DNA of 64,000 nucleotides from Chlamydia pneumoniae TW-183 (GCF_000007205.1 NC_005043.1:930001-994000), one strand, 5' to 3'. Counted from the stretch's first letter, positions 27,497 to 37,939 are shown. Numbers and translations: made by a program. Notes: generated by a model not told the origin, from the sequence alone.

Positions 27497-28825
27497 TTAT
27501 GCAGAAGGAGTTGAAGCCAACAGTTCTGCTTTGCGAAGAACATGTTCGATAGCTTTGCTATAGGTCAGCCGATCGCGGGCTGACATTACAAGTTCTTGTA
27601 AGGTGTCATTGGAAATATCTTTAGGAGGTTGTTGTCCGAAGCGCTCTCTTGAACATACATCCATCATGTATTGCAGTTCTTCGCGGCTAATGGTGAGTTT
27701 TTCATCAGAGAAAATTTTATGAGTCAAAAACAGTAACTTTAATGCTTTTGTAGCATCTTCTTCTGCTTCCTTGATAAGTTCTGATTTTCTTTTTTCAAGT
27801 TCTTCATCAGAACAATATTGGATAAGACGTGCATTAAGAAGTTTTTCTCTTGTGATTAAGGAAATACGTTCTTCAAGCAGGGAGGTAGGAAGTTCAAAAT
27901 CTACGAGCATGGCAAGAGCATCTTCAGCTTCAGAAAAGCGTTTTTGCAATTGTTTATCTTTAGCTTGCTTCTCTAGTTGTATGCGTAATTTCGCTTTTAA
28001 ATCGTCTAGAGATTCTGCTTGTAGTTGACGAGCTTTTTCGTCATCTATCTCGGGGATCGAGACTTCGATTACAGCGTTTACTGTAAATGTTAAAGTATCT
28101 CCTCTTAAGAAGGATTGAATTTCAGGGGAGGTAATTGTCTCAACAACACGATGTCCAGTAGAAATTCCTAAGAATTTTTCTTTAAAGGCATCGGTCATTT
28201 CTTCTTCAGAAAGCTTAAAATATTTGTTTTCAAAAATCGCTGCAGAGGAAGCATTCTCATCATTACTTTTAGAGACGTGCAAGGAAATAGAAATGAAATC
28301 GCCTTCTTGGGAAGGACGTTCTACAGGAGTTTTTGTTGCAAAGAACATACCAATGTTTGTGAGTCCCTTCTCGATATCACTATCTGAAATCTCACTAGCA
28401 GCTTCTTCCTGAGGTAAAGAAAGGTTTTCCCAAGGAAGATCAGAAATTGCAGGGAAAGCTTCATAAGAGAACTCTACTTTGGCTCCTTCTTGAAGATCGA
28501 ATTGAGTGATTGAGTTCGAACGGACAGCTTTAGGCGAAAGAGGACGACGATCTCCGACTGTAGATAAGGCATGATAAGCGTCTTGAGTTACTAGTTCTCC
28601 TAACTCTTTTCTTACGTTAGTAGGATATCGGGATGCAATTACATCATCAGGGGCTTTTCCTTTGCGGAATCCTGGAAGTGTAATTTCTTTTTTAATCTTT
28701 TTAAGAGCTTGCTTGTTGAGTTTGTTAAGTACTTCTGGGGAGACTTTTACTAAAGCTGAGACAATACAACCAGGAGATTCTTCTAAATCGACGGAGAACT
28801 GCTCATTGGAGAGACTACGTGGCAC
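27497..28825 (-). CDS. tig: Trigger factor
   Basis: Ribosome-bound chaperone and peptidyl-prolyl isomerase. The 442-aa protein carries the ribosome-docking signature [14 protein letters not shown] at about residues 49-62, the FKBP-like domain, and a helical C-terminal chaperone region rich in Glu and Lys. The start is GTG at 28825, with AAGGG about 9 nt upstream. The gene lies 33 nt downstream of tRNA-Gly on the same strand, so both may share the promoter at 28943-28971. Confidence 0.95.
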   Translation of the reverse strand: MPRSLSNEQFSVDLEESPGCIVSALVKVSPEVLNKLNKQALKKIKKEITLPGFRKGKAPDDVIASRYPTNVRKELGELVTQDAYHALSTVGDRRPLSPKAVRSNSITQFDLQEGAKVEFSYEAFPAISDLPWENLSLPQEEAASEISDSDIEKGLTNIGMFFATKTPVERPSQEGDFISISLHVSKSNDENASSAAIFENKYFKLSEEEMTDAFKEKFLGISTGHRVVETITSPEIQSFLRGDTLTFTVNAVIEVSIPEIDDEKARQLQAESLDDLKAKLRIQLEKQAKDKQLQKRFSEAEDALAMLVDFELPTSLLEERISLITREKLLNARLIQYCSDEELEKRKSELIKEAEEDATKALKLLFLTHKIFSDEKLTISREELQYMMDVCSRERFGQQPPKDISNDTLQELVMSARDRLTYSKAIEHVLRKAELLASTPSA

Positions 28826-28858
28826 AAGACAACCCTTTTTATTAGACTTGAAAGGAAA

Positions 28859-28930
28859 AGCGGGTGATGAGGCTTGAACTCACGACCTTCACGTTGGCAA
28901 CGTGACGCTCTACCACTGAGCTACACCCGC
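28859..28930 (-). tRNA. tRNA-Gly (anticodon GCC)
   Basis: Reading minus, the sequence starts GCGGGTG and ends CACCCGC plus a T discriminator, giving a perfect 7-bp acceptor stem. The D arm is GCTC..GAGC, the anticodon stem TCACG/CGTGA holds the loop TTGCCAA (anticodon GCC), and the T arm GTGAG/CTCAT holds the loop TTCAAGC. The length is 72 nt. CCA is not encoded (TTTTCC follows), so it must be added after transcription. Confidence 0.97.
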
Positions 28931-28942
28931 AAAGAAAAGAAT

Positions 28943-28971
28943 AGTTTAGATTTTTGAAGAGTTTTTAGCAA
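28943..28971 (-). promoter_or_regulatory. Probable sigma-70-type promoter for tRNA-Gly (and tig)
   Basis: On the minus strand TTGCTA (28971-28966) and TAAACT (28948-28943) are separated by exactly 17 nt. Each matches the consensus at 4 of 6 positions. The -10 ends 12 nt before the mature 5' end of the tRNA. No other candidate is as well placed. Confidence 0.55.
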
Positions 28972-29110
28972 CGACTAGAGTCTTTAGTATCATAGAAATT
29001 CGTGTCTCTTCCCCCTGAGAAGGGCTTTGATAAAATTTTTCATTGATTTAGCATGGGTAAACAGGTACAAGTAAGCAGATTATATTATCCACTCTTATTC
29101 CAGAGGAGAA

Positions 29111-32100
29111 ATGCTTAATTTTCGCAAGTTACGCCGGGATTTTTCAGCCAATATTTTACAAGATGGTAAAAAACTTTTTGAGCAGGGGGCTGTGATTGAT
29201 GCGAAAATCCTTTCGATGAATGGAGAGACTGTCTGCATCAGCGCTCAGGTTCGGGGCTTGTACGACAACATTTATGAGTGTGAGATTGAAGTTGATCGCT
29301 CGGAATCCGATACTGTGGATTCCAACTGTGATTGTTCGTATAACTACGACTGCCAGCACATCGTCGCACTATTATTCTATTTAGAGCAATATTTTAATGA
29401 GATGGTAGTAGCCTATGCTCGTAGTGCTGATTTAGAAACGGATCACGAGATCAACGAGGAAGTAAAAAAGGAGCTCAAGGAAACTTTTGTCGCTGCTGCC
29501 ACAAAGGAAGAAGAGCGTAAAGATCGTGAGCATCAAAAAGAGATTTTAAGAGAGTATGTTCACGCTGCAAATGCTTTAAGTGCGAATCCTTTTTTCCTAC
29601 CTTTAGAATATTTAGAAAAGGATTCTGCTGAGCTTGCTGTATTATTTGTTTCTGTAAATGAGGATACGTTTGCTCCTGCCAATCAGCCTATAGAGTTTCA
29701 ATTAGTACTTCGTTTACCGTGTCGTTCCAAGCCTTTTTATATCTCTAATATCCGTACCTTTTTGGAAGGGGTGTTGTATCAGGAGCCAATTGTATTGAAT
29801 GGGCGTCGGTTTTTCTTTACGATGCAATCGTTTAATGCTTCCGATCGCAAGCTAATAGATTTATTGATTCGCTATGTCCGTTACCCCAATCATACAACCG
29901 AAGAGAAGTTATTAAAATCTGCGTATTTGATGCCTCCTGCGTTAGGTGTGATTCTTGCAAAGATGTTTGAACATCAACTGGCAGATCGTGGAGGAGGAAG
30001 TTTAGGGGAAAAAGAGAGTTTTTCAGGGTTATTCTGTGGAAATCTTGAAGAGCCTCTGTGTTGGTCATTAACTCCGGCTAAGATGAAGTTTAACTTAGAC
30101 TTCTTTGACATGCCCTACAAAGCGTTGTTAATGACTCCTGTGATTCTTGTTGATGATGATGAAGTTCAGCCTGAGCAGACCATGTTATTAGAGTCGGATG
30201 CTCCAGGGATTATTCATCATTTTGTTTATCATCGGTTTTCTCCTCAGATCAAGCGTGCGCATTTACGTTCCTTTAGTCGTTTGCGAGATATAGCAATTCC
30301 AGAGGCTTTGTTTGGTTCGTTCCGTGAGAATGCTCTTCCTGTATTTCAGGAATATGCTGAAATTGCGAATGTTCACCTTTTGAATTCCTTTGTGACACTT
30401 CCTTATGTAGATGAGGTCCGGGCCATTTGTGATATGAGCTATTTGGACGGGGAATTAGAGGCAAAATTACATTTCCTTTATGGTTCTTTACGGGTTCCAG
30501 CAGCATCTTTGGCTTTGCAATATCAGGATGTTCGTGCCTTTATTAGTGATGAGGGAATCTTAGCCAGAAATCTGGTTGAAGAGCGTAAGATGTTGGAAGA
30601 GGTCTTCTCAGGCTTTATTTATGATGAACGCGATGGAGCTTTTCGTGTTAAAAGTGAGAAGAAGATCGTGGAATTTATGACGGAGACGATCCCTGCGAAT
30701 CAACATCGCATTACTTTTAACTGTCCGGAAAATCTTTCAGGTCAGTTTATTTATGATGAGACGATCTTTGAATTATCGTTCCGAGAAGGGAGCGACATTA
30801 ATTATTATGAGGCAGACCTTAAGGTTCATGGTTTATTGAAAGGAGTGCCTTTAGATTTATTGTGGGACTGCATTAGTGCGAAAAAGCGCTTTTTAGAGCT
30901 TCCTAAAGCGGGTCAGCAATCTAAGGGAACGCGGCGCGGTAAGGTGAATTCGGGTAAGTTGCCTTGTATTTTAGTCTTAGACTTAGAAAAAATTGCTCCT
31001 GTGGTGCAGATTTTTAATGAAATAGGATTTAAAGTTTTAGATGACTTAGTTCAGAAGTGTCCTTTATGGAGTTTAACGGGAATTTCGTTAGATCAGTTTG
31101 AAGCACTTCCTGTGAACTTTTCCATGTCTGAAAGGCTTATAGAGATTCAGAAGCAAATTCGTGGTGAGATCGAGTTTGATTTCCAAGATGTTCCTCAGCA
31201 GATTCAGGCAACGTTACGTAGCTATCAAACCGAGGGCGTACATTGGTTAGAGCGTTTGAGAAAAATGCATCTCAACGGGATTTTAGCTGATGATATGGGA
31301 CTTGGAAAGACTCTCCAGGCGATTATTGCTGTTACTCAGAGTAAACTAGAGAAAGGCAGCGGCTGTTCTTTGATTGTTTGTCCTACCTCTTTAGTTTATA
31401 ACTGGAAGGAAGAGTTCCGTAAATTTAATCCTGAATTCAGGACTTTAGTTATTGATGGAGTTCCTTCTCAAAGACGGAAGCAGTTAACGGCTTTAGCTGA
31501 TCGCGACGTCGCGATTACTTCGTATAATTTATTACAGAAAGACGTGGAGTTATATAAGAGCTTTCGTTTTGACTATGTTGTTTTAGATGAAGCGCACCAC
31601 ATTAAGAATCGTACGACTCGGAATGCAAAATCGGTGAAGATGATTCAATCGGATCATCGGTTGATATTAACTGGAACGCCGATAGAGAACTCGTTAGAAG
31701 AGTTATGGAGTCTTTTTGATTTCTTAATGCCTGGTTTATTGAGCAGCTACGATCGCTTTGTTGGAAAGTACATACGTACGGGCAACTATATGGGCAATAA
31801 AGCTGACAATATGGTTGCGCTTAAGAAAAAGGTCTCACCTTTTATTCTTCGTCGTATGAAAGAAGATGTATTGAAAGATCTTCCTCCAGTCTCTGAGATT
31901 TTATATCACTGTCATCTTACAGAATCTCAGAAGGAGCTGTATCAGTCCTATGCAGCTTCTGCGAAGCAAGAGCTTTCACGTTTGGTCAAGCAGGAAGGTT
32001 TTGAGCGTATCCATATTCATGTTTTAGCAACTTTGACTCGGTTAAAGCAAATTTGCTGTCATCCTGCTATTTTTGCTAAGGATGCTCCAGAGCCTGGGGA

Positions 32101-32611
32101 TTCAGCAAAGTATGATATGTTGATGGATCTACTTTCTTCTCTTGTGGATTCTGGGCATAAGACTGTGGTCTTTAGTCAGTATACAAAGATGCTGGGCATT
32201 ATTAAGAAAGATTTAGAGTCTCGAGGCATTCCTTTTGTCTATCTAGATGGTTCCACCAAGAACAGACTAGATTTAGTGAATCAGTTTAATGAAGATCCTA
32301 GCTTGTTGGTTTTCTTAATTTCCTTAAAAGCTGGGGGCACGGGCTTGAATCTTGTCGGTGCTGATACAGTGATTCACTACGACATGTGGTGGAATCCTGC
32401 TGTAGAGAATCAAGCGACTGACCGAGTCCATCGTATTGGGCAGAGCCGTTCTGTCTCTTCCTATAAATTGGTAACCTTGAACACGATTGAAGAAAAAATC
32501 CTTACTTTGCAGAACAGGAAAAAGAGCCTTGTAAAGAAAGTGATTAACTCTGATGATGAGGTTGTATCCAAGTTAACTTGGGAAGAAGTATTGGAATTGC
32601 TGCAGATATGA
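29111..32611 (+). CDS. SWI2/SNF2-family helicase with SWIM zinc finger (copy 2)
   Basis: Second large SNF2-family ATPase (1166 aa). The SWIM finger is near the N-terminus (C73, C75, C81, H83, spacing CxCx5CxH), the same spacing as in copy 1 at 9365-13012. The helicase core includes DDMGLGKT (about residue 726), DEAHHIKN (about 826), LTGTPIENS, VVFSQY and DRVHRIGQ (about 1103). It has been called Mot1-like in chlamydial annotations, but nothing shows a TBP-type target in bacteria. mreB starts 4 nt after its stop and pckG 2 nt after mreB, so the three genes form an operon. The promoter should lie in the 180 nt after the tRNA. Confidence 0.92.
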   Translation: MLNFRKLRRDFSANILQDGKKLFEQGAVIDAKILSMNGETVCISAQVRGLYDNIYECEIEVDRSESDTVDSNCDCSYNYDCQHIVALLFYLEQYFNEMVVAYARSADLETDHEINEEVKKELKETFVAAATKEEERKDREHQKEILREYVHAANALSANPFFLPLEYLEKDSAELAVLFVSVNEDTFAPANQPIEFQLVLRLPCRSKPFYISNIRTFLEGVLYQEPIVLNGRRFFFTMQSFNASDRKLIDLLIRYVRYPNHTTEEKLLKSAYLMPPALGVILAKMFEHQLADRGGGSLGEKESFSGLFCGNLEEPLCWSLTPAKMKFNLDFFDMPYKALLMTPVILVDDDEVQPEQTMLLESDAPGIIHHFVYHRFSPQIKRAHLRSFSRLRDIAIPEALFGSFRENALPVFQEYAEIANVHLLNSFVTLPYVDEVRAICDMSYLDGELEAKLHFLYGSLRVPAASLALQYQDVRAFISDEGILARNLVEERKMLEEVFSGFIYDERDGAFRVKSEKKIVEFMTETIPANQHRITFNCPENLSGQFIYDETIFELSFREGSDINYYEADLKVHGLLKGVPLDLLWDCISAKKRFLELPKAGQQSKGTRRGKVNSGKLPCILVLDLEKIAPVVQIFNEIGFKVLDDLVQKCPLWSLTGISLDQFEALPVNFSMSERLIEIQKQIRGEIEFDFQDVPQQIQATLRSYQTEGVHWLERLRKMHLNGILADDMGLGKTLQAIIAVTQSKLEKGSGCSLIVCPTSLVYNWKEEFRKFNPEFRTLVIDGVPSQRRKQLTALADRDVAITSYNLLQKDVELYKSFRFDYVVLDEAHHIKNRTTRNAKSVKMIQSDHRLILTGTPIENSLEELWSLFDFLMPGLLSSYDRFVGKYIRTGNYMGNKADNMVALKKKVSPFILRRMKEDVLKDLPPVSEILYHCHLTESQKELYQSYAASAKQELSRLVKQEGFERIHIHVLATLTRLKQICCHPAIFAKDAPEPGDSAKYDMLMDLLSSLVDSGHKTVVFSQYTKMLGIIKKDLESRGIPFVYLDGSTKNRLDLVNQFNEDPSLLVFLISLKAGGTGLNLVGADTVIHYDMWWNPAVENQATDRVHRIGQSRSVSSYKLVTLNTIEEKILTLQNRKKSLVKKVINSDDEVVSKLTWEEVLELLQI

Positions 32612-32615
32612 TTTT

Positions 32616-33716
32616 ATGAGTCCACATCGCAATCTGTTTAAACTTAAGAATTTTTCCAATCGCCTTTACAACAGGGCTTTGGGTCGTTTCGACAAGGTCT
32701 TTAATTTTTTTTCTGGTAATGTTGGCATTGATTTAGGCACTGCAAACACTTTGGTTTATGTCCGAGGTCGGGGTATTGTTCTTAGTGAACCTTCTGTAGT
32801 TGCTGTGGATGCACAGACGCATGCAGTGCTTGCTGTAGGGCATAAGGCGAAAGCGATGTTGGGTAAGACGCCCAGAAAGATTATGGCAGTGCGTCCTATG
32901 AAGGATGGGGTAATTGCTGATTTTGAGATTGCTGAGGGCATGTTAAAGGCTTTAATTAAACGTGTAACTCCTTCTCGTAGTGTTTTTCGCCCAAGAATTT
33001 TAATTGCTGTTCCTTCTGGGATTACTGGAGTAGAAAAACGTGCTGTTGAAGATTCTGCATTACATGCTGGGGCTCAGGAAGTAATCTTAATTGAAGAACC
33101 TATGGCTGCTGCGATAGGTGTGGATCTGCCTGTTCATGAGCCTGCAGCGAGTATGATTATTGATATTGGAGGAGGCACTACCGAGATTGCTATTATTTCT
33201 TTGGGAGGAATTGTTGAATCTCGTTCTTTGCGTATTGCTGGGGACGAATTTGATGAGTGTATCATTAACTACATGCGTCGTACGTACAATTTAATGATAG
33301 GTCCTCGTACTGCTGAAGAAATCAAGATTACCATTGGCTCGGCCTATCCTTTAGGGGATCAGGAGTTGGAGATGGAAGTTCGAGGTCGTGATCAGGTGGC
33401 GGGCTTGCCGATTACCAAGCGTATTAATTCTGTGGAGATTAGAGAGTGTTTGGCTGAACCTATTCAGCAGATCATAGAATGTGTACGTTTGACATTAGAG
33501 AAGTGTCCACCAGAACTTTCTGCTGATTTAGTAGAACGTGGTATGGTTTTAGCTGGAGGGGGCGCTTTAATTAAGGGATTAGATAAGGCTTTGAGTAAGA
33601 ACACAGGACTTTCTGTGATTACAGCACCGCATCCTTTGCTGGCAGTTTGTTTAGGAACCGGGAAAGCTTTGGAACATTTAGATCAGTTTAAGAAGCGTAA
33701 AGGGAATTTGGTATAG
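32616..33716 (+). CDS. mreB: Actin-like protein MreB with extended N-terminus
   Basis: Bacterial actin that organises peptidoglycan synthesis; in FtsZ-less chlamydiae it acts at the division septum. The 366-aa protein has the phosphate-binding GIDLGTANTLVYVRG, the adenosine motif LAGGGALIKGLD and DIGGGTTEIA. About 35 residues, basic and aromatic (KLKNFSNRLYNRAL), precede the first strand, where E. coli MreB has about 10. Chlamydial work has linked such an extension to membrane binding. It starts 4 nt after the SNF2 gene. RodA, a usual partner, is at 50854. Confidence 0.96.
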   Translation: MSPHRNLFKLKNFSNRLYNRALGRFDKVFNFFSGNVGIDLGTANTLVYVRGRGIVLSEPSVVAVDAQTHAVLAVGHKAKAMLGKTPRKIMAVRPMKDGVIADFEIAEGMLKALIKRVTPSRSVFRPRILIAVPSGITGVEKRAVEDSALHAGAQEVILIEEPMAAAIGVDLPVHEPAASMIIDIGGGTTEIAIISLGGIVESRSLRIAGDEFDECIINYMRRTYNLMIGPRTAEEIKITIGSAYPLGDQELEMEVRGRDQVAGLPITKRINSVEIRECLAEPIQQIIECVRLTLEKCPPELSADLVERGMVLAGGGALIKGLDKALSKNTGLSVITAPHPLLAVCLGTGKALEHLDQFKKRKGNLV

Positions 33717-33718
33717 TC

Positions 33719-35521
33719 ATGGTATGGAGCACCAACATCAAGCATGAAGGTCTGAAATCTTGGATTGATGAGGTTGCTAAATTAACGACTCCGAAGGACA
33801 TACGTCTTTGTGATGGTTCGGATACCGAGTATGATGAGCTCTGCACTCTTATGGAGAGTACAGGGACGATGATCCGTTTGAATCCTGAGTTTCATCCCAA
33901 TTGCTTTTTGGTCCGTTCGTCTGCTGATGATGTCGCTCGGGTAGAGCAATTTACTTTCATTTGCACTTCGACGGAAGCAGAGGCAGGCCCTACGAATAAT
34001 TGGAGAGATCCTCAAGAGATGCGTAGGGAGTTGCATCAACTTTTTCGTGGATGTATGCAGGGGCGCACTCTGTATATAGTTCCTTTCTGTATGGGTCCTT
34101 TAGACTCTCCATTTTCTATTGTAGGTGTTGAGTTAACAGATTCTCCTTATGTCGTTTGTTCTATGAAGATCATGACTCGTATGGGTGATGATGTTTTACG
34201 TTCTTTAGGGACTTCGGGGAAGTTTTTAAAGTGTTTACATAGTGTGGGTAAGCCTTTATCTCCAGGAGAGGCCGATGTTTCTTGGCCTTGCAATCCGAAA
34301 TCAATGCGGATTGTACATTTTCAAGATGATAGTAGTGTGATGTCTTTTGGAAGTGGTTATGGAGGCAATGCTTTACTGGGTAAGAAGTGTGTGGCTCTTC
34401 GCTTAGCTTCTTACATGGCAAAATCTCAGGGCTGGCTTGCTGAGCACATGTTGATTATTGGAATTACCAATCCTGAAGGGAAGAAAAAATACTTTTCTGC
34501 TTCGTTCCCGAGTGCCTGTGGTAAGACAAATTTAGCTATGTTGATGCCTAAACTTCCAGGTTGGAAGATTGAGTGTATTGGGGATGATATTGCTTGGATC
34601 CGTCCGGGTCGTGACGGCAGGTTGTATGCTGTAAATCCAGAATATGGATTTTTTGGTGTTGCTCCTGGGACTTCTGAGCGTACAAATCCCAATGCTTTGG
34701 CAACTTGCAGGTCGAATTCTATTTTTACGAATGTTGCCTTGACTGCCGATGGGGATGTTTGGTGGGAGGGATTAACGGAGCAACCACCAGAGCCTTTAAC
34801 AGATTGGCTTGGAAAGCCTTGGAAGCCTGGAGGGAGTCCTGCTGCCCATCCGAATTCTCGATTTACAGCTCCTTTACGTCAGTGTCCTTCTTTAGATCCT
34901 GAGTGGAATAGTCCTCAGGGTGTTCCCTTAGATGCTATTATTTTTGGCGGACGTCGTTCCGAAACCATTCCTTTAGTTTACGAAGCTTTAAGTTGGGAAC
35001 ACGGAGTGACTATAGGAGCGGGGATGTCATCGACGACAACTGCAGCTATTGTTGGTCAGTTAGGTAAACTCCGCCACGATCCTTTTGCCATGCTTCCTTT
35101 CTGTGGGTATAACATGGCATATTACTTCCAGCATTGGCTTTCCTTTGCTGAGAATAGAAGTCTTAAGCTTCCTAAGATTTTTGGAGTCAATTGGTTCCGT
35201 AAGAATAATCAAGGGGAGTTTCTCTGGCCTGGTTTTAGTGAAAACTTACGTGTTCTAGAATGGATATTCCAAAGGACTGATGGTCTGGAAGATATTGCAG
35301 AGCGCACGCCTATTGGTTATCTTCCTAACATTCAAAAATTCAACCTCAATGGCTTGAATCTTGACCTACAAACTGTACAAGAACTGTTCTCTGTAGATGC
35401 TGAGGGTTGGCTTGCTGAAGTTGAGAACATTGGGGAGTATTTGAAGATCTTTGGTTCGGATTGTCCGCAGCAGATTACTGATGAGTTGTTGCGAATTAAA
35501 TCAGAATTAAAAGAAAAATAA
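33719..35521 (+). CDS. pckG: Phosphoenolpyruvate carboxykinase (GTP)
   Basis: Converts oxaloacetate and GTP to phosphoenolpyruvate, CO2 and GDP. The 600-aa length and motifs are those of the GTP-dependent family: the P-loop with reactive cysteine FPSACGKTNLAM, metal-binding GDDIAW, and IFGGRRSETIPLV. It provides carbon from host dicarboxylates to the lower glycolytic enzymes, such as GpmA at 48151. It starts 2 nt after mreB with no evident terminator between them. The 117-nt gap after it is AT-rich. Confidence 0.97.
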   Translation: MVWSTNIKHEGLKSWIDEVAKLTTPKDIRLCDGSDTEYDELCTLMESTGTMIRLNPEFHPNCFLVRSSADDVARVEQFTFICTSTEAEAGPTNNWRDPQEMRRELHQLFRGCMQGRTLYIVPFCMGPLDSPFSIVGVELTDSPYVVCSMKIMTRMGDDVLRSLGTSGKFLKCLHSVGKPLSPGEADVSWPCNPKSMRIVHFQDDSSVMSFGSGYGGNALLGKKCVALRLASYMAKSQGWLAEHMLIIGITNPEGKKKYFSASFPSACGKTNLAMLMPKLPGWKIECIGDDIAWIRPGRDGRLYAVNPEYGFFGVAPGTSERTNPNALATCRSNSIFTNVALTADGDVWWEGLTEQPPEPLTDWLGKPWKPGGSPAAHPNSRFTAPLRQCPSLDPEWNSPQGVPLDAIIFGGRRSETIPLVYEALSWEHGVTIGAGMSSTTTAAIVGQLGKLRHDPFAMLPFCGYNMAYYFQHWLSFAENRSLKLPKIFGVNWFRKNNQGEFLWPGFSENLRVLEWIFQRTDGLEDIAERTPIGYLPNIQKFNLNGLNLDLQTVQELFSVDAEGWLAEVENIGEYLKIFGSDCPQQITDELLRIKSELKEK

Positions 35522-35638
35522 AAATCAAAGTCATTAGTTATTTATAAGTTAGTTTTAATAACAATTATTTCTTATTTTTTATAAATTATTTTTTAAATAA
35601 AATTAAGAATAATTGATTATTATTATCTGATAAATACC

Positions 35639-37939
35639 GTGACGCTACAACCGAGCTACATTAATTTCACCCCCAATGTGACCACTGCTTTATCTGGTGG
35701 TAAGATTGATACGTCAGCTATCGAACTTTCTTGCAGCGCTCTATTTTTCCAAGAGTTGCAAGATAAAGCTCAGGGTTTAAAACATGCTTTGGGTTTAGTT
35801 CAGGAGTTAAGTGCAGAGGCACTTCGTCCCGCCCAAGTTCAAACCTCAATTTCCTATCTTCCTACAGAAGAATCCTCACGTCCAGGGATTTCTGCTGGAA
35901 TCATAGATAGGACAATGCCGACCTTTACTGATGACGAGGTAAAGGCTATCCTCCAAAACCCTAATTTTGAAACGTCTAAAATTTTCGTTGAGGGCTTGGA
36001 TAAGGTCTTCAAGAGTTATTTAGATTCTGTTACCCCTCCCGAGGGTATAGATCCTTCGAATCCTGAGAGTGCTATTATACTTAACTATATAACGCTCTTG
36101 AATAATCTTAAGCCTAAATTTGCTGCTGGTTCGACACCAACAGACGCTGATTATAACGCTCTCTATGCGTTGCCTGGTGATTTTGTGAAGGAAATCGAGG
36201 CTTTGAAAGCAGCGGATGCTCCTCCTAAAAGTAAGGTTCATGCTTTTTGGCAGGAGATCATGACAATTTACAATAACATGCAGGTACTTTCCTATCCTGT
36301 TACGGATTACCTTAATGTTCAGATTGCGGATCTTTCTCTTAATATTACCGCTGCTCAGGAGGTCCAACAGTATCTAAAGAACTTTTATAGCATATTAAAG
36401 GACATTTTGAATCCAGGATGGACGGATCCACAGGCGACGCACTATCCAGCAGATGCAGAGTATAATGCTCGCGATGCTGGGGTGATTCAAAGTTTATTAA
36501 ATTTGAGTGGGAACTATCGTCAGCTGACTGAGAATATGCTCCCCAATACAGATACAAGTCTTCCCCAGGAAATTATTGCTCAGATTCGTAGTTTCCAAAA
36601 TGGTGTGAATGGGACGATAATTGCATCCAACACTCTTCTACCTACTACCATGAGACTCGATACTCTCCTTGGTGTTATCTATACCTATCAGTGTTGTGCC
36701 ACTATTTTTGGAATGAGCTATGGAACTAGCACTCCGGCTAAGCAAAATTACATAGATGCTATTAATCAAGAAAAAAGTTACTGGCAAGCGCGAGCAAATG
36801 GATTTGATGTAACTAGTGATCAGGTTTTTGACCAATTTGCTACTAATATACAGAGCGGCACTTCATATAGAGGCATAGATCTTTTCAAAAATAATAAAGT
36901 AAACGAGATCAATCCTATTTTCTTAAGTCAGGCTGCATCTTTCTTACGGTATCCGTATAATTTGATGTCACGTAGTATGTATCAAACTATAGAGGATGCT
37001 GCTAATAGATCTATTACGGCTTTGGATGGGCTAATTTCCGGTTGGAGTACACAGATAGCAACCTTCCAAACGCAGAAAAATTCTTTGGATCCTTCTTTGT
37101 TGAAGTATTTTGATACTATGAAAGCCAACAAAGAGTCTTTTGTAACCACAGCTCCTTTGCAGATGGTCTACTCTTCATTGATGTTGGATAAGTATTTGCC
37201 TACGCAGCAGAACGTGATTGCCTCCTTAGGGATACAGATGACGTATTCTAATAAGGCTGCTAAGTATCTCAACGAACTAATCAAAGAGATCACTACGTTT
37301 CAATCTGCCGATATTTATTATTCTTTATCTATATATTTGAAACAGATGAATTTGCAAGCGGTAGCGGATCCTATTGGTAAGGCTGTGGGTGTTTTGAATG
37401 ATGAAAAAACACGAGCGATGGCAGATATTACCCGCTGCAATAAGATAAAAGCGGCTATTGATAAGATGCTCGTTGAGATCAAGGCGGATGCAGAGTTATC
37501 AAAGTCACAAATTCGTGAGCTTGTGGATACGTTAACAAACTTCAAGTCTCAAAGCGACGATCTGATTCGCAATTTATCTTGTTTACTGGGTTTCTTATCA
37601 GGGCTCACCCTTAAAGCTGTGAATGACCCTAATGCTACGTATGAGGCATTTACTGCAGAAATCTTCACAGAACCTTTTAATAATTGGAAACGGCAGTTAG
37701 CTACATTTGAGAGTTTTGTGATTCAAGGTGGGCAAAATGGAATTACCCCAGGTGGTCAGCAACAGCTCTTACAGGCTATGGAGTCTTCACAACAAGATTT
37801 TTCAACGTTTAACCAGAACCAACAGCTTGCTCTGCAATTAGAATCATCAGCAATGCAACAGGAATGGACTCTTGTAAGTGCTGCCCTTGCTTTATTAAAC
37901 CAAATGGTTTCGAAGATTGCGAGAAGGATTAAATCTTAG
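35639..37939 (+). CDS. DUF582-type candidate T3SS effector (large)
   Basis: Chlamydia-specific 766-aa protein corresponding in position and sequence style to CT711 of C. trachomatis. CT711 belongs to the DUF582 family, members of which are reported type III substrates, and the DUF582 part of family members has been reported to bind the ESCRT component Hrs. The C-terminal 260 residues match the following gene: LDKYLPTQQ versus LDKYIPAQE, and AMQQEWTLVSAALALLN versus AMQQQWSLVSASLKLLN. The sequence is largely helical and has no signal peptide or membrane segment, as expected for an effector. The only plausible start is GTG at 35639, without an obvious ribosome-binding site. Confidence 0.8.
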   Translation: MTLQPSYINFTPNVTTALSGGKIDTSAIELSCSALFFQELQDKAQGLKHALGLVQELSAEALRPAQVQTSISYLPTEESSRPGISAGIIDRTMPTFTDDEVKAILQNPNFETSKIFVEGLDKVFKSYLDSVTPPEGIDPSNPESAIILNYITLLNNLKPKFAAGSTPTDADYNALYALPGDFVKEIEALKAADAPPKSKVHAFWQEIMTIYNNMQVLSYPVTDYLNVQIADLSLNITAAQEVQQYLKNFYSILKDILNPGWTDPQATHYPADAEYNARDAGVIQSLLNLSGNYRQLTENMLPNTDTSLPQEIIAQIRSFQNGVNGTIIASNTLLPTTMRLDTLLGVIYTYQCCATIFGMSYGTSTPAKQNYIDAINQEKSYWQARANGFDVTSDQVFDQFATNIQSGTSYRGIDLFKNNKVNEINPIFLSQAASFLRYPYNLMSRSMYQTIEDAANRSITALDGLISGWSTQIATFQTQKNSLDPSLLKYFDTMKANKESFVTTAPLQMVYSSLMLDKYLPTQQNVIASLGIQMTYSNKAAKYLNELIKEITTFQSADIYYSLSIYLKQMNLQAVADPIGKAVGVLNDEKTRAMADITRCNKIKAAIDKMLVEIKADAELSKSQIRELVDTLTNFKSQSDDLIRNLSCLLGFLSGLTLKAVNDPNATYEAFTAEIFTEPFNNWKRQLATFESFVIQGGQNGITPGGQQQLLQAMESSQQDFSTFNQNQQLALQLESSAMQQEWTLVSAALALLNQMVSKIARRIKS

